Shown: piece after piece, positions 10,081 through 18,499 of the stretch
Layout: each line of letters begins with the position of its first letter
Numbering within the stretch: position 1 is the stretch's first letter
Assembly (NCBI RefSeq): GCF_900098745.1
Contig: NZ_FQTT01000009.1
Span: forward strand, 124,001-188,000
Reading direction: 5' to 3'
DNA length: 64,000 bases
Source of the DNA: Actinomyces glycerinitolerans
GTDB taxonomy: Bacteria; Actinomycetota; Actinomycetes; Actinomycetales; Actinomycetaceae
Notes under the pieces: generated by a model
The model's input: only the letters and a program-made list of their open reading frames with translations
What the model was told of the DNA's origin: nothing
The model's database searches: none
Position numbers and translations under genes: made by a program

Positions 10081-10504
10081 TAGGCCACCTGTCGGTACTG
10101 TTTGGCGCGGTTCATATGTGGTCGGTTCGACGCTTGACCGCAGACTCAGGCCAAGATGATGACGTCGCGGCGCGGGGTTTGATGACGGGCTGTTCGTGCA
10201 TGTCGGTGTGGTGGCTCGGTCCCGGCGGCAGTTGCGCGGTGGTTACGTTCGGGTGTGGGAGGCCGTGTTCGGGCCGATGAGGACGTCGTCGGCGGGGCCA
10301 GGCCGGCTCTAAGAGCTCGCTGTGCCGGGCCAGTGGGGCCGGCGTGTGGTGGGGCGGACGGTTCGCACGAACCGCCGACCCGAACATACGATCCGACGCG
10401 CCTGATCCACCGTGAGCCACCCTGCAGCCCTGCCCAACGCGCCACGCATCACGCCGCCGGGACGCGCACGCCAACCAGCAGCCCGGCGAACCGACCCGTC
10501 AGCC

Positions 10505-10530
10505 CACCACACTCTCAAACCAGAAGAGCC
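10505..10530 (-). mobile_element. Orphan ISL3-like terminal inverted repeat (site 1)
   Basis: Read on the minus strand the sequence begins GGCTCTTCTGGTTTGAGAGT, which resembles the ends of ISL3-family elements that start GGCTCTTC. No transposase is recognisable beside it. A close match lies at 50401-50425. It ends 3 bp from the stop codon of the paralogue-2 gene. Confidence 0.4.
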
Positions 10531-10533
10531 GGA

Positions 10534-12021
10534 TTATGATGTGGTGGGCCGGTAGGCGAGGATTTCACCGGATTCGAGTTCGACAATGAGCATGTCTCCG
10601 AGAGGTGTATAACCTGCGAATTCTTCCCTCGTGCCAAGGGGAATCGGCTCCGAGCTGCGTCCAGTAACCATGTCCACCAGCACCAGGAATTGTTCGTCTC
10701 CGTCCGTCTTGTTGAAGCTCTGTACCTGTCCCTGTCCGGAGTGATACAGGGCCTGAAGGGCGCTGGTGGAGGTGCATGCTCCCCCGCGTCTCGCCTGGAC
10801 CAGGGAGTTAGGCTCGCCGAGCACGACGTCGTTGCCGTTGATGGTGATCGACTGACAATCGTGGTCGGCTTCTGAGATGGTGTAGGTTGATGGAGCCCAG
10901 GAGGTGTCGAAGCTCTCCAGCCAAAGGCGGGCTTGTTCCCGCGTGAAAGGCGTAGGTGACCATGGGTAGGCGGAGAACGACGTGTTACGGTTGAACTTGA
11001 ACGATTCGCTGAGGGTGCCATCGGCCTCGTACAGGTCGATGGTTGCGTCGGCATGCAAGTCGCCGCTGGTGTGAACCAGCCAGCCGTCGGCGAGTGGCTG
11101 CTGGATGGTGTACTTGTCCGCGTCCAGCTGGTTTGTGGCGCCGGTGTTCAAGTCGACCACGAAGTAGTCGTAATCGGATGAGCTGGCGAGTACATGCCCG
11201 TCCACGATTGCGTACGACAGCACAGTCATCGGGCTATCCGTGGCGAAGTCGGTCTCCCACAGCATTTCGGAGGGACTCGACCAGCACCGGCAGGTGGTTT
11301 CGACACAGGCGATCGCACCCGCTGACGTGACGCTTACCCTGGCCTCCGCGTCCCAGGGGGCGGCGCTGCGTGCCTGGGAGTCGATGTCTATCAGCGTGTT
11401 CTCGACGATGATCTGACGGTCCCAGAGCCTTGTCCTGTCGACGACTTCGGTAACCTCTTGCTGGGTCTCCCACAGTTGCTCGGGGCTATCTCCGGAGATG
11501 TCGAAAACGGTGACGGTAGCAGTCGTGGACGTGCTGGTAATCCTCACCAGGCGGTTGTCGTGGACGCGCGTCGACATCTCCTGTCCACGGAAGTCTGCGG
11601 GAGCCTCGAGGGACCAGGCCTCCTCGAAGCCATCCACCCAGGCCTGCGACCAGAGGCTGTTCTCAGGGACGTCGTCGGTGCCGCGTCCCCGTAAGACGAG
11701 GACGATGGAGCCCGTGATGGCCAGTACGAGGACGACCGCCAGCGCGGATATGAGCGCCACTTGCTTCCGCCTCGGCCGTACCGGATAAGGAGTGGGTGGT
11801 GTGGCAATGTACCCGTAGGGTGTCGGCTGCTGCGCGTTCGGATATGCGGGGAAACCAGACGGGCTCTGCTGTGCGGGCGGATACTGCCCAGCGGCCAAGG
11901 TCTGCGGCGGCTGCCAGGCGCCCGGCTGGGCGGCCGACTGCGGGTAGCCGCCGGGTTGCGGCACGTACCCGTAGGGCGGCGTGCTGTATGGGCCGGGCTG
12001 GAACTGATTCGGGGAACTCAC
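10534..12021 (-). CDS. Single-pass membrane protein with Pro/Gln-rich cytosolic tail and PQQ/beta-propeller-like exterior domain (paralogue 2)
   Basis: This 495-residue protein is the tandem paralogue of the one at 8426-10060. It has a shorter Pro/Gln/Tyr-rich N-terminus (about 95 residues) without the 27-bp expansion, a basic flank (RPRRK), one membrane helix near residues 97-118, and an exterior domain collinear with its neighbour, including conserved cysteines (ACVETTC) and the FTREQARLWLE segment. The start is GTG at 12021, supported by the shared block TTCGTGACATTAT that leaves a six-base gap, so a leaderless message is likely. The two genes share orientation but are 473 bp apart and each has its own promoter block, so they are probably separate transcripts. 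Function is unknown; an envelope-anchored sensor or scaffold is possible. Confidence 0.85.
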   Translation of the reverse strand: MSSPNQFQPGPYSTPPYGYVPQPGGYPQSAAQPGAWQPPQTLAAGQYPPAQQSPSGFPAYPNAQQPTPYGYIATPPTPYPVRPRRKQVALISALAVVLVLAITGSIVLVLRGRGTDDVPENSLWSQAWVDGFEEAWSLEAPADFRGQEMSTRVHDNRLVRITSTSTTATVTVFDISGDSPEQLWETQQEVTEVVDRTRLWDRQIIVENTLIDIDSQARSAAPWDAEARVSVTSAGAIACVETTCRCWSSPSEMLWETDFATDSPMTVLSYAIVDGHVLASSSDYDYFVVDLNTGATNQLDADKYTIQQPLADGWLVHTSGDLHADATIDLYEADGTLSESFKFNRNTSFSAYPWSPTPFTREQARLWLESFDTSWAPSTYTISEADHDCQSITINGNDVVLGEPNSLVQARRGGACTSTSALQALYHSGQGQVQSFNKTDGDEQFLVLVDMVTGRSSEPIPLGTREEFAGYTPLGDMLIVELESGEILAYRPTTS

Positions 12022-12027
12022 ACAGCC

Positions 12028-12040
12028 ATAATGTCACGAA
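12028..12040 (-). promoter_or_regulatory. Shared promoter block upstream of paralogue 2
   Basis: The 13 bases TTCGTGACATTAT (minus strand) are identical to those at 10068-10080 and end six bases before the GTG start. This is strong evidence of co-regulation of the two paralogues. Confidence 0.55.
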
Positions 12041-12074
12041 CAAGTCAACCGACGGTGGCTTCGGCCGGATTCAT

Positions 12075-12101
12075 GGCTCTTCGTGCTTGGGGCGGGGTGG
12101 G
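12075..12101 (+). mobile_element. Orphan ISL3-like terminal sequence (site 2)
   Basis: GGCTCTTCGTGCTTGGGGCG on the plus strand resembles the sequence at 38058-38083 and, in its first eight bases, the ISL3-family ends. No transposase is present nearby. Short matches like this can be chance, so confidence is low. Confidence 0.3.
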
Positions 12102-12108
12102 TGGGGGT

Positions 12109-12221
12109 GTCTGCTACGCGGGTCCGACGTTAACAACGCTACTTAACGGTCTGCTGTATACCTCGGAGCCCTTCAGTAGACCGTTAACAGGCGTTGTTAA
12201 CCCCGAAGTGGCGTTGCAGAC
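12109..12221. repeat. 48-bp imperfect inverted repeat with 17-base centre
   Basis: Arms 12109-12156 and 12174-12221 are equal in length and match at 37 of 48 positions by eye. They include identical blocks GTTAACAACGC and TTAACGGTCT. The 17-base loop is 12157-12173. It lies in the gap between two minus-strand genes, so it could be a terminator, a protein-binding palindrome or a small mobile repeat. Confidence 0.75.
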
Positions 12222-12239
12222 GGTGAAGTGGCGTAGCAG
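12205..12239 (+). repeat. Direct repeat of 15 bases at 20-bp period
   Basis: GAAGTGGCGTTGCAG at 12205-12219 and GAAGTGGCGTAGCAG at 12225-12239 differ at one base. The first copy overlaps the right arm of the 48-bp inverted repeat. Confidence 0.7.
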
Positions 12240-12380
12240 GTGGCACCGCCTCCGGGCGCGGGGATGTCGGCAACCGCCGCGGGCACGGCGAACCGGCATG
12301 GCATGGTCAGTGCGGATGTGGGTGACCACAAACCGGAAGAACCGGAGTCGTTGCAGCCGACTCGAGGCAGGGTCGCAGGC

Positions 12381-13007
12381 TCAGTCGGAGATGACGACAC
12401 CCCGCCGCACCCAGCGGTCCGCGTGCGCCTCCTCATGCATGAAAGCGCCTACATCGGCACGGGCGATGCGCTCCCTGCCGCGCATCACCAGTGACTCCCC
12501 GATCCGATACCGCCCCTGGGCGGGGCCGTTGGTAAGCGTCGTCGGGTAGACGAGCGTCCAGTCCAAATCGGAGTCACGCAGCAACTTCTCCGCTGCGGCC
12601 TTGTTCGCGTAGATGCCGCGCAGGAAGCTGCGGTAGAGGAAGCGTTGTGGCGGCGTCGCGGTGCGGATCGTATCCCCGACCCCGAAGGAGGACAGCCAGA
12701 CCAAGCGTCTGACACCGGTGGTGTGCGCGGCCTCAATGACGGCTTCGGCCGCATCGGTGAACAATCCGCCGTTGCGGGGAGAGGCGCCGCGGCCCAGCGC
12801 CGAGACTACGGCGTCGCAGCCGACCATTGAGTGGGATAGATCGTCGGCGTTGCGTGCATCCCCGACGGTGACGGCAATGCGGCCCGACTGCTTCCCCAGT
12901 TTCTCCGGGCTACGCACCAGGACGCTCACGTCGTCACCGTGGTCCAGCGCGTGGGACAGGACGTGCATGCCGGTGGGGCCGGTGGAGCCGAGGACAAGCA
13001 GTTTCAT
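12381..13007 (-). CDS. Atypical SDR / NAD(P)H-binding protein
   Basis: This is a 208-residue Rossmann-fold protein of the NAD(P)-binding, NmrA/biliverdin-reductase-like atypical SDR group. The dinucleotide motif GSTGPTGMHV lies at residues 7-16, followed by a basic stretch (LVRSPEKLGK) suited to NADPH and by DAVVSALGRG. There is no YxxxK pair of classical SDRs; the later YANKAAAEKLL segment occupies that place. The start ATG at 13007 has GGAAGG seven bases upstream. It is monocistronic. Family members reduce flavins or quinones or act as redox sensors; the substrate here is unknown. Confidence 0.85.
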   Translation of the reverse strand: MKLLVLGSTGPTGMHVLSHALDHGDDVSVLVRSPEKLGKQSGRIAVTVGDARNADDLSHSMVGCDAVVSALGRGASPRNGGLFTDAAEAVIEAAHTTGVRRLVWLSSFGVGDTIRTATPPQRFLYRSFLRGIYANKAAAEKLLRDSDLDWTLVYPTTLTNGPAQGRYRIGESLVMRGRERIARADVGAFMHEEAHADRWVRRGVVISD

Positions 13008-13536
13008 GGTGTGCCTTCCAGTTGGGCCGTGAGGCAGGGAGCTGTCAATGCGTGGATTGCTCGCAGCCTATCGGACCACACCGTCGCAGTCCCTGCATGA
13101 ACCGCGATCTAGGCTGGCGGCGGTGCTGGGGAGCGTGCCCGGGGTGTATTTCACGACCCCAGCGCGCCTTCGAACATGGAGAGCCCGTCTTGTCGCAGTC
13201 CGTGTGGGCACAAATCCGGCGGCCGGTTCAGGCTTTTCCGTGGACGCTTTCAGGTGCTGTTCAAATTGCGGGTGTACGCGGCGCGCCTGCGCGCTTGCAT
13301 GAATTTGTGCGACTATTTCCAGCCTGCTTTCTGGTGCTTTTCAAGTGACTCCTGGCGACGTCGGCTAGAAAGAAAAGCTTGAAGAATGCTGGCAGGTGTA
13401 GCAATTGTTTCGGAAAGCTGGGAGGAATATCCGTGGTAAATTGCAAATGCGGCCTTATTGTCTGGTGTGTGTGGTGGCAAGCACGGCGTGGTGATATTCC
13501 TATGTCAATCGTTGCCAACCGAAAGGAGAATCCGAC
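13008..13536. other. 529-bp leader region upstream of gadB
   Basis: There is no convincing gene here. The right half, about 13300-13510, is clearly more AT-rich than surrounding coding DNA and probably contains the promoter and regulatory sites for the acid-resistance operon. One CACGACCC motif of the family clustered at 27510-27614 lies near 13156. GAAAGGAG at 13520-13527 is the ribosome site for gadB. Confidence 0.55.
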
Positions 13537-14943
13537 ATGTCGCGGCCAGTATTCGACGGTTCTTCCGCCCCGGATCCGGGCAGCAGTGAGCTCAACCCGC
13601 TGTTCGCCCGCCCCGGCGAGGCCTATGACCTGCCGAAGTTCCGCTTCCCCAGCGGGGAGGCGCTGCCCGAGACCGCCTACCAGGTGGTCCACGACGAGGC
13701 GATGCTGGACGGCAACGCCCGGCTCAACCTCGCCACCTTCGTCGGCACCTGGATGGACGAACGCGCCAACCGCCTGTACCTGGAGGCGGCCGACAAGAAC
13801 ATGATCGACAAGGACGAGTACCCGCGCACCGCGGAGATCGAGACCCGCTGCTGGACCATGCTCGCGGACCTGTGGCACGCGCCGGATCCGCAGCACACCA
13901 TCGGCACCTCGACCATCGGCTCCTCGGAGGCCTGCATGCTGGGCGGGTTGGCGCTCAAGCGCCGCTGGCGCAACGCCCGCCGCGCCGCCGGCAAGCCCAC
14001 CGACCGCCCGAATCTGATCATGTCCAGCGCCGTGCAGGTGTGCTGGGAGAAGTTCTGCAACTACTTCGACGTCGAGCCCCGGTACGTGCCCATCACCGAG
14101 GAGCACAAGGTCTTGGACGGCTACCGGCTGGAGGACTACGTCGACGAGAACACCATCGGCGTCGTGGCCATCATGGGGGTGACCTACACCGGCATGTACG
14201 AGCCGGTCGCGAAGATCGCCCAGGCGCTGGACGCCATCCAAGAGCGCACCGGCCTGGACATCCCGATCCACGTCGACGGCGCCTCCGGGGCCATGATCGC
14301 CCCCTTCATCCAGCCGGAACTGGAGTGGGACTTCCGCATCGATCGGGTGGCCTCCATCTCCACCTCCGGCCACAAGTACGGTCTGGTCTACCCCGGCATC
14401 GGCTGGGTGGTGTGGCGCGAGGAGGCCGCCCTCCCCGAGGAGCTGATCTTCGAGGTCTCCTACCTCGGCGGGCAGATGCCCACCTTCGCGCTCAACTTCT
14501 CCCGCCCCGGCGCCCAGGTGCTGCTGCAGTACTACATGTTCCTGCGGCTCGGCTTCGACGGCTACCGCCGGGTACAGTCCAACAGCCGCGACGTCGCCCG
14601 CTACCTGGCCGACCAGGTCGCCGCCATGGGGCCATTCGAACTGTGGAACGACGGTTCGGACATCCCCGTGTTCGCGTGGCGGCTGCGCGCCGACCACGCC
14701 GACAAGTGGAACCTGTACGACCTGTCCGACCGGCTGCGCATGAAGGGCTGGCTGGTCCCCGCCTACCCGATGCCCGATGACCTCACCGACGTCACCGTAC
14801 AGCGGATCGTCGTCCGCAACGGGCTCAGCCACGACATGGCCGACGCCCTCCTGGAGGACATGCGCGCCGAGGTCGCCTACCTCGACCGGCTCGACGGGCC
14901 GCTGCCCCACGAGTCGAACCGCCCCACCGCCTTCCACCACTGA
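13537..14943 (+). CDS. gadB: Glutamate decarboxylase (PLP-dependent)
   Basis: This 468-residue enzyme of the group II PLP decarboxylases converts L-glutamate to GABA and CO2, consuming a cytosolic proton. Diagnostic segments are TIGSSEACMLGG (cofactor phosphate binding), HVDGASGAMIAPF (Asp that contacts the PLP ring nitrogen) and the Schiff-base lysine in STSGHKYGLVYPG near residue 280. Length is typical of bacterial GadB. The ATG has GAAAGGAG nine bases upstream. The antiporter-like permease gene follows after 9 bp, so the pair forms a gadBC-type acid-resistance operon. The long AT-rich leader suggests regulated expression. Confidence 0.96.
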   Translation: MSRPVFDGSSAPDPGSSELNPLFARPGEAYDLPKFRFPSGEALPETAYQVVHDEAMLDGNARLNLATFVGTWMDERANRLYLEAADKNMIDKDEYPRTAEIETRCWTMLADLWHAPDPQHTIGTSTIGSSEACMLGGLALKRRWRNARRAAGKPTDRPNLIMSSAVQVCWEKFCNYFDVEPRYVPITEEHKVLDGYRLEDYVDENTIGVVAIMGVTYTGMYEPVAKIAQALDAIQERTGLDIPIHVDGASGAMIAPFIQPELEWDFRIDRVASISTSGHKYGLVYPGIGWVVWREEAALPEELIFEVSYLGGQMPTFALNFSRPGAQVLLQYYMFLRLGFDGYRRVQSNSRDVARYLADQVAAMGPFELWNDGSDIPVFAWRLRADHADKWNLYDLSDRLRMKGWLVPAYPMPDDLTDVTVQRIVVRNGLSHDMADALLEDMRAEVAYLDRLDGPLPHESNRPTAFHH

Positions 14944-14952
14944 GGGGTCGAA

Positions 14953-16695
14953 ATGTCCGTCAAAACCACCGGCAGTGCTGCCGGAACCTCCTTCCCCGAC
15001 GACGGCGCTCGCGCCAGCACCGCTAACTCACCCGCCCCGTCTGGCATATCCGCCTTTCGCGGTGCCCGGTCCGGCCACCCACCCGCCGGGACGCTCGGGG
15101 ACCTGCCCGCGCCCGGGGCTGCCGCTCCTGCCGCTCCTGCCGCACCCGCCGCCGTCGGGCCGAGCCAGGACGCGGTCCGCCCGCCCGCCTCAATGAGCGT
15201 ATTCAACCTGGCCATGCTCACGGTGGTGGCCGTGGCCTCGCTGCGCTCCCTGCCCGCCATGGCCGGCTACGGCCTGTCCTCGGTGGTGCTGTACATCATC
15301 CCGGCGGTGCTGTTCATGGTGCCGACGGCGCTGGTGGCCGCGGAGCTGGCCACCGGCTGGAAGGGCGGCGTGTTCATCTGGGTGCGCGAGGCCTTCGGGG
15401 AGCGCTGGGGCTTCGTAGCCATCTGGCTGCAATGGGTGCAGAACGTGGTCTGGTACCCCACTCAAATCGCCTTCATCGCCGTGAGCCTGTCCTACGTGCT
15501 GGGCCGTGGCACGCTGGCGAACAATGGCGTGTACGTGGCCGGTGTCATCATCGTCCTGTACTGGGTATCCACCCTCATCACCCTGGCCGGCGGCAACCTG
15601 TTCGCCAAGGTCGGCTCGTGGAGCGGCATCATCGGCACGCTCTTCCCGGCCGCGCTGCTGATCATCTTCGGCGCCGCCTGGCTGATCTCCGGCACGCCCT
15701 CCCAGACGGAGCTGACGACGTCGGCGATCCTGCCGCCCTGGACGGGCCTGGCCTCCATCGTGCTGATCGTGTCCAACGTGCTCGCCTACGCGGGCATGGA
15801 GGTCAACGCGGTGCATGCCAACGACCTGGCCGACCCCGGCCGCGGCTATCCGCGCACCGTCCTGATCTCGGCGGTGGTGATCCTGGCGATCTTCATCCTG
15901 CCGACCCTGGCGATCGCGGTCGCCGTGCCCAAGGCCAGCCTCGGAGTAGTCGACGGCATCAACCTGGCCTTCAAGACCTTCTTCGACCACTGGCACCTGG
16001 CCTGGGGCACACCGGTGATCTCGCTGCTGATCGCGCTGGGCGCCTTCGCCTCCGTGGTCACCTGGATCGCCGGCCCGTCCAAGGGCCTGCTCGCCGCCGC
16101 CCGCACCGGTCTGCTGCCTCCGGCGCTACAGCGGCGCAACGGCGCCGGCGTGCAGCGTTCGATCCTGCTGCTGCAGGGCGTCATCGTGACGATCCTGGCG
16201 CTGCTGTTCGTGGTGATCCCCAACGGCAACACCGCCTTCGTCACGCTGATCGACATGGCCGCCGCCCTATACCTGATCATGTACATGATGCTGTTCGCCG
16301 CCGCCCTGCGTCTGCGCGCCACCCGCCCGCAGGTGCAGCGCACCTATCGCACACCCGCGATGGGGCTGGTGGCCGGCGTCGGCTTCGTGGCCTGTGCGGT
16401 TGCCTTCGTGCTGTCCTTCGTGCGTCCGTCCGGTTTCACCGGACTGAGCACCGTCGGCTACGCCCTGGTGGTGGGGCTGGTGATCGTGGGGCTGGGGGTG
16501 CCGCCGCTGATCTTCTACGCGCTGCGCCGGCCCAGCTGGCAGCTGGAGCCCGACCACGCCACCGGTGACGCCATCCTGGTCAACCCGCCGCATCCGCGCG
16601 CCGACTGGGCCGCGAGCGGGCCGCACACTCCCCGGCACGAGGTGCGGGCCGTCTCCCGGCACCCCGGAACTCACCCGCTGGGGCGGGCCTCGTAG
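14953..16695 (+). CDS. gadC: Glutamate/GABA antiporter-like amino acid permease (APC superfamily)
   Basis: This 580-residue polytopic membrane protein resembles GadC of the APC superfamily, which exchanges external glutamate for internal GABA. After about 80 disordered Ala/Pro-rich residues the core opens with NLAMLTVVAVASLRSLP, followed by the GGVFIWVREAFG segment and around twelve hydrophobic helices. An alternative ATG near 15193 would remove the N-terminal extension, but the ATG at 14953 sits 9 bp after gadB. Function rests mainly on the gadB neighbour and the GadC-like first helix. The C-terminal tail after the last helix is hydrophilic, in the place where GadC has its pH-gating plug. 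Confidence 0.88.
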   Translation: MSVKTTGSAAGTSFPDDGARASTANSPAPSGISAFRGARSGHPPAGTLGDLPAPGAAAPAAPAAPAAVGPSQDAVRPPASMSVFNLAMLTVVAVASLRSLPAMAGYGLSSVVLYIIPAVLFMVPTALVAAELATGWKGGVFIWVREAFGERWGFVAIWLQWVQNVVWYPTQIAFIAVSLSYVLGRGTLANNGVYVAGVIIVLYWVSTLITLAGGNLFAKVGSWSGIIGTLFPAALLIIFGAAWLISGTPSQTELTTSAILPPWTGLASIVLIVSNVLAYAGMEVNAVHANDLADPGRGYPRTVLISAVVILAIFILPTLAIAVAVPKASLGVVDGINLAFKTFFDHWHLAWGTPVISLLIALGAFASVVTWIAGPSKGLLAAARTGLLPPALQRRNGAGVQRSILLLQGVIVTILALLFVVIPNGNTAFVTLIDMAAALYLIMYMMLFAAALRLRATRPQVQRTYRTPAMGLVAGVGFVACAVAFVLSFVRPSGFTGLSTVGYALVVGLVIVGLGVPPLIFYALRRPSWQLEPDHATGDAILVNPPHPRADWAASGPHTPRHEVRAVSRHPGTHPLGRAS

Positions 16696-16747
16696 CGGGA
16701 GCCCGGTAAACGGCTCGGGATGAACCGCCCGGGTTGTCGGCCTCTGC

Positions 16748-16788
16748 GTGGGCCCCGGCGTCGTCGTACAGGCGGCGCCGGGGCCCAC
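16748..16788 (+). terminator. Hairpin after the gadBC operon
   Basis: A perfect 13-bp stem (GTGGGCCCCGGCG at 16748-16760 with its complement at 16776-16788) encloses a 15-base loop. It starts 52 bp after the permease stop and ends 18 bp before the VOC gene. There is no T-run, as is common for actinobacterial terminators. Confidence 0.65.
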
Positions 16789-16806
16789 GGGTGCATGATG
16801 GCTCCC

Positions 16807-17241
16807 ATGCGCGTCACCGGCATCGACCACCTCGTACTCACCGTCGCCTCGGTCCCCGCCGCGGTCGACTTCTACACGCGCGTACTCGGCCTGGAGGCCT
16901 TCACCTTCGACGGCGGCCGGGTCGCACTGCGGCTGGGGAACCAGAAACTCAACCTGCGTCCCGCCGACGGGCGCCTCACCCCCGAGGCCGCCGCCCCCAC
17001 CGTTGGCAGCGCCGACCTGTGCCTGGTCGTCGACGCGCCGCTCGACGACGTCGTCGCGCACCTGGCCCGGACGGGAACCGAGATCGAGCTCGGCCCGGTC
17101 GCCCGCTCCGGAGCCCGGGGGCCCATGCACAGCGTCTACCTGCGCGACCCGGACGGCAACCTCGTGGAACTGGCTTCATACGACGGGCAGGCGGGTAGCC
17201 CGCCGACCGACCCCGCCGACGCAGAGGGGGAACGGGCATGA
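16807..17241 (+). CDS. VOC / glyoxalase-fold protein
   Basis: This 144-residue protein has the vicinal-oxygen-chelate fold. It opens with GIDHLVLTVASVPAAVDFY, which supplies the first metal-site His, and closes with MHSVYLRDPDGNLVELASY, with the distal Glu ligand in NLVELA. The start at 16807 is chosen because homologous sequence begins there and a CATGAT hexamer lies seven bases upstream (leaderless pattern); in-frame ATGs at 16795 and 16798 are alternatives. The stop overlaps the GNAT gene start by 4 bp, so translation is coupled. Members include virulence-associated VOC proteins and antibiotic-binding proteins; the substrate is unknown. Confidence 0.88.
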   Translation: MRVTGIDHLVLTVASVPAAVDFYTRVLGLEAFTFDGGRVALRLGNQKLNLRPADGRLTPEAAAPTVGSADLCLVVDAPLDDVVAHLARTGTEIELGPVARSGARGPMHSVYLRDPDGNLVELASYDGQAGSPPTDPADAEGERA

Positions 17242-17825
17242 CCGCGGCGCCGTCGGGCGTGACCATTCGTCCCGCCCGTCCCGACGACGAGGCGCGGGTT
17301 GCCCGCCTGCTGGCCCTGCGCGGGATCACCGTGGAGGAGGCGCTGGAACAGGCGCCGCGCATGATTGCCGCCCTACCGGTGCTGCTGCTGGCCTCCCTCC
17401 CCGCCGACGACGCTGAGCCCACCGGGGCCGGAGGCGCGGCCGCACGGTCGGCCGAGGTCGATGCGGTAGCCCACGCGGCCGAAGCTGATGACACGGCCGC
17501 CCCGGTCGCCTTGTCCGGTGCGTTTATCCTGCCCGGGGACCTGGAGGATGACCGCCCGGAGCGCTGGATGGTTTCCGGTCTGATCGTCGATCCCGGCGCC
17601 CGCAGCCGCGGCATCGGCCGTGCCCTGCTGGCCGCGGTGGGCGCCGCCGTGCAGGAGATCGATCCGGGGGAGGACCTGTTCAGTGTTGTCGAGACCGCCA
17701 ACCACGCCTCCGTCGCCGCTCACCTTGCCGCCGGCTTCCAGGAGGCCGCCCACGTGGACGGCTACGCGGGCCTCGTCTTCGACGGCGACGCCCTGCTGAT
17801 GCGCCTGCCGGGCACGACGGTCTAA
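17238..17825 (+). CDS. GNAT-family N-acetyltransferase
   Basis: This 195-residue protein has a GNAT acetyltransferase fold. The acetyl-CoA pyrophosphate loop is visible as GARSRGIGRALLAAVG (consensus RGxGxA), followed by ETANHASVAAHLAAGF, where the conserved Asn and the second helix occur. An Ala-rich, variable segment near residues 57-90 interrupts the usual beta2-beta4 region. It overlaps the VOC gene by 4 bp (ATGA), forming a two-gene operon. The substrate cannot be inferred. Confidence 0.87.
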   Translation: MTAAPSGVTIRPARPDDEARVARLLALRGITVEEALEQAPRMIAALPVLLLASLPADDAEPTGAGGAAARSAEVDAVAHAAEADDTAAPVALSGAFILPGDLEDDRPERWMVSGLIVDPGARSRGIGRALLAAVGAAVQEIDPGEDLFSVVETANHASVAAHLAAGFQEAAHVDGYAGLVFDGDALLMRLPGTTV

Positions 17826-17869
17826 GCGACGGGGGCGGAGTCCGAGGGCAAGCCCCTTGGGCCGGGGGC

Positions 17870-18499
17870 TCAGTCCAGCAGGGGGAGCAGGTCCCGCAGG
17901 CTGGCGACGACCAGCGCTCCGGGAGCATCATCCGGCAGAGTCACCGACGTCCCCGGGCGCACCAGCAGCGCCGCGGGCATACCCGCCTCCCGGGCTGCCA
18001 CCACGTCGATCGGTCGGTCGCCGACGCACAGCACCTCCGCCGGGTCGAGCCGGTGGCGTTCGGCCAGCAGCAGGTTCATGTCCGGGCTGGGCTTGCGGGC
18101 CACTCCGTCCGGGGCGCAGACGATGTCATCCATCTTCAAGTGCAGCCCCTGCAGCAGGGCAGTGGCGGAGTCGCGGTCCCGGTGTGTGGCCAGCAGGTTC
18201 AACCCGCCCAGGGACCGTACCCGCGCCATCACTTCCCGCGCCCCGTCCATGACCGGCGCGGGTTGCGTGTGCCACCGCTTCTTCAGATCGTCGTATGCCT
18301 CTTCCAGCCCGTGGGGGACGAGGCGCCGCTCCTCGCTGAGCGTGGCGATCGCATGGGCGATGGAGTGACGGGTCAGTTCGGTCACGTGATGCAGGTGGGC
18401 GGGGTCGGCGTCGCCGAAGGCCGCCTCGCACAGCACCCGGTCGACCTCCGGGTAGGTGTCTACCAGGGTGCCGCCCATGTCCCAGATAATGTGACGCAT
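17870..18499 (-). CDS. HAD-family hydrolase (phosphoglycolate-phosphatase-like)
   Basis: This is a 209-residue HAD subfamily IA hydrolase. Motif I is WDMGGTLVD, with the first nucleophile-position Asp followed by Gly where Asp is usual (DMGGT rather than DxDGT); such DxGGT variants do occur in this subfamily. Motif II is LLATHRD, where Thr occupies the Ser/Thr position. Motif III Lys is in ARKPSPDM, and motif IV in VGDRPIDVVAA. It converges with the GNAT gene. Its ATG at 18497-18499 overlaps the divergent start at 18498, and a GACAAT hexamer lies six bases upstream, indicating a leaderless transcript. The substrate is unknown. Confidence 0.86.
   Translation of the reverse strand: MRHIIWDMGGTLVDTYPEVDRVLCEAAFGDADPAHLHHVTELTRHSIAHAIATLSEERRLVPHGLEEAYDDLKKRWHTQPAPVMDGAREVMARVRSLGGLNLLATHRDRDSATALLQGLHLKMDDIVCAPDGVARKPSPDMNLLLAERHRLDPAEVLCVGDRPIDVVAAREAGMPAALLVRPGTSVTLPDDAPGALVVASLRDLLPLLD

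Larger units (their letters stand above)
10061..10533. other. 473-bp intergenic region between the two paralogues
   Basis: I see no convincing gene here. It holds the paralogue-1 promoter block at the left, a perfect short palindrome CGGTTCGCACGAACCG near 10368-10383, and an ISL3-like terminal sequence at 10505-10530 abutting the stop of paralogue 2. Short antisense frames are Arg/Pro-rich and look like GC-bias artefacts. Confidence 0.6.

Noticed and set aside
10505..12101. The pair of ISL3-like ends around paralogue 2 as a composite transposon
   Set aside because: The two ends face away from the enclosed gene and no transposase or target duplication is visible.
13261..14940. A 559-codon minus-strand frame opposite gadB
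   Set aside because: Low-complexity Gly/Val/His composition and complete overlap with a well-supported gene show it is a shadow frame.
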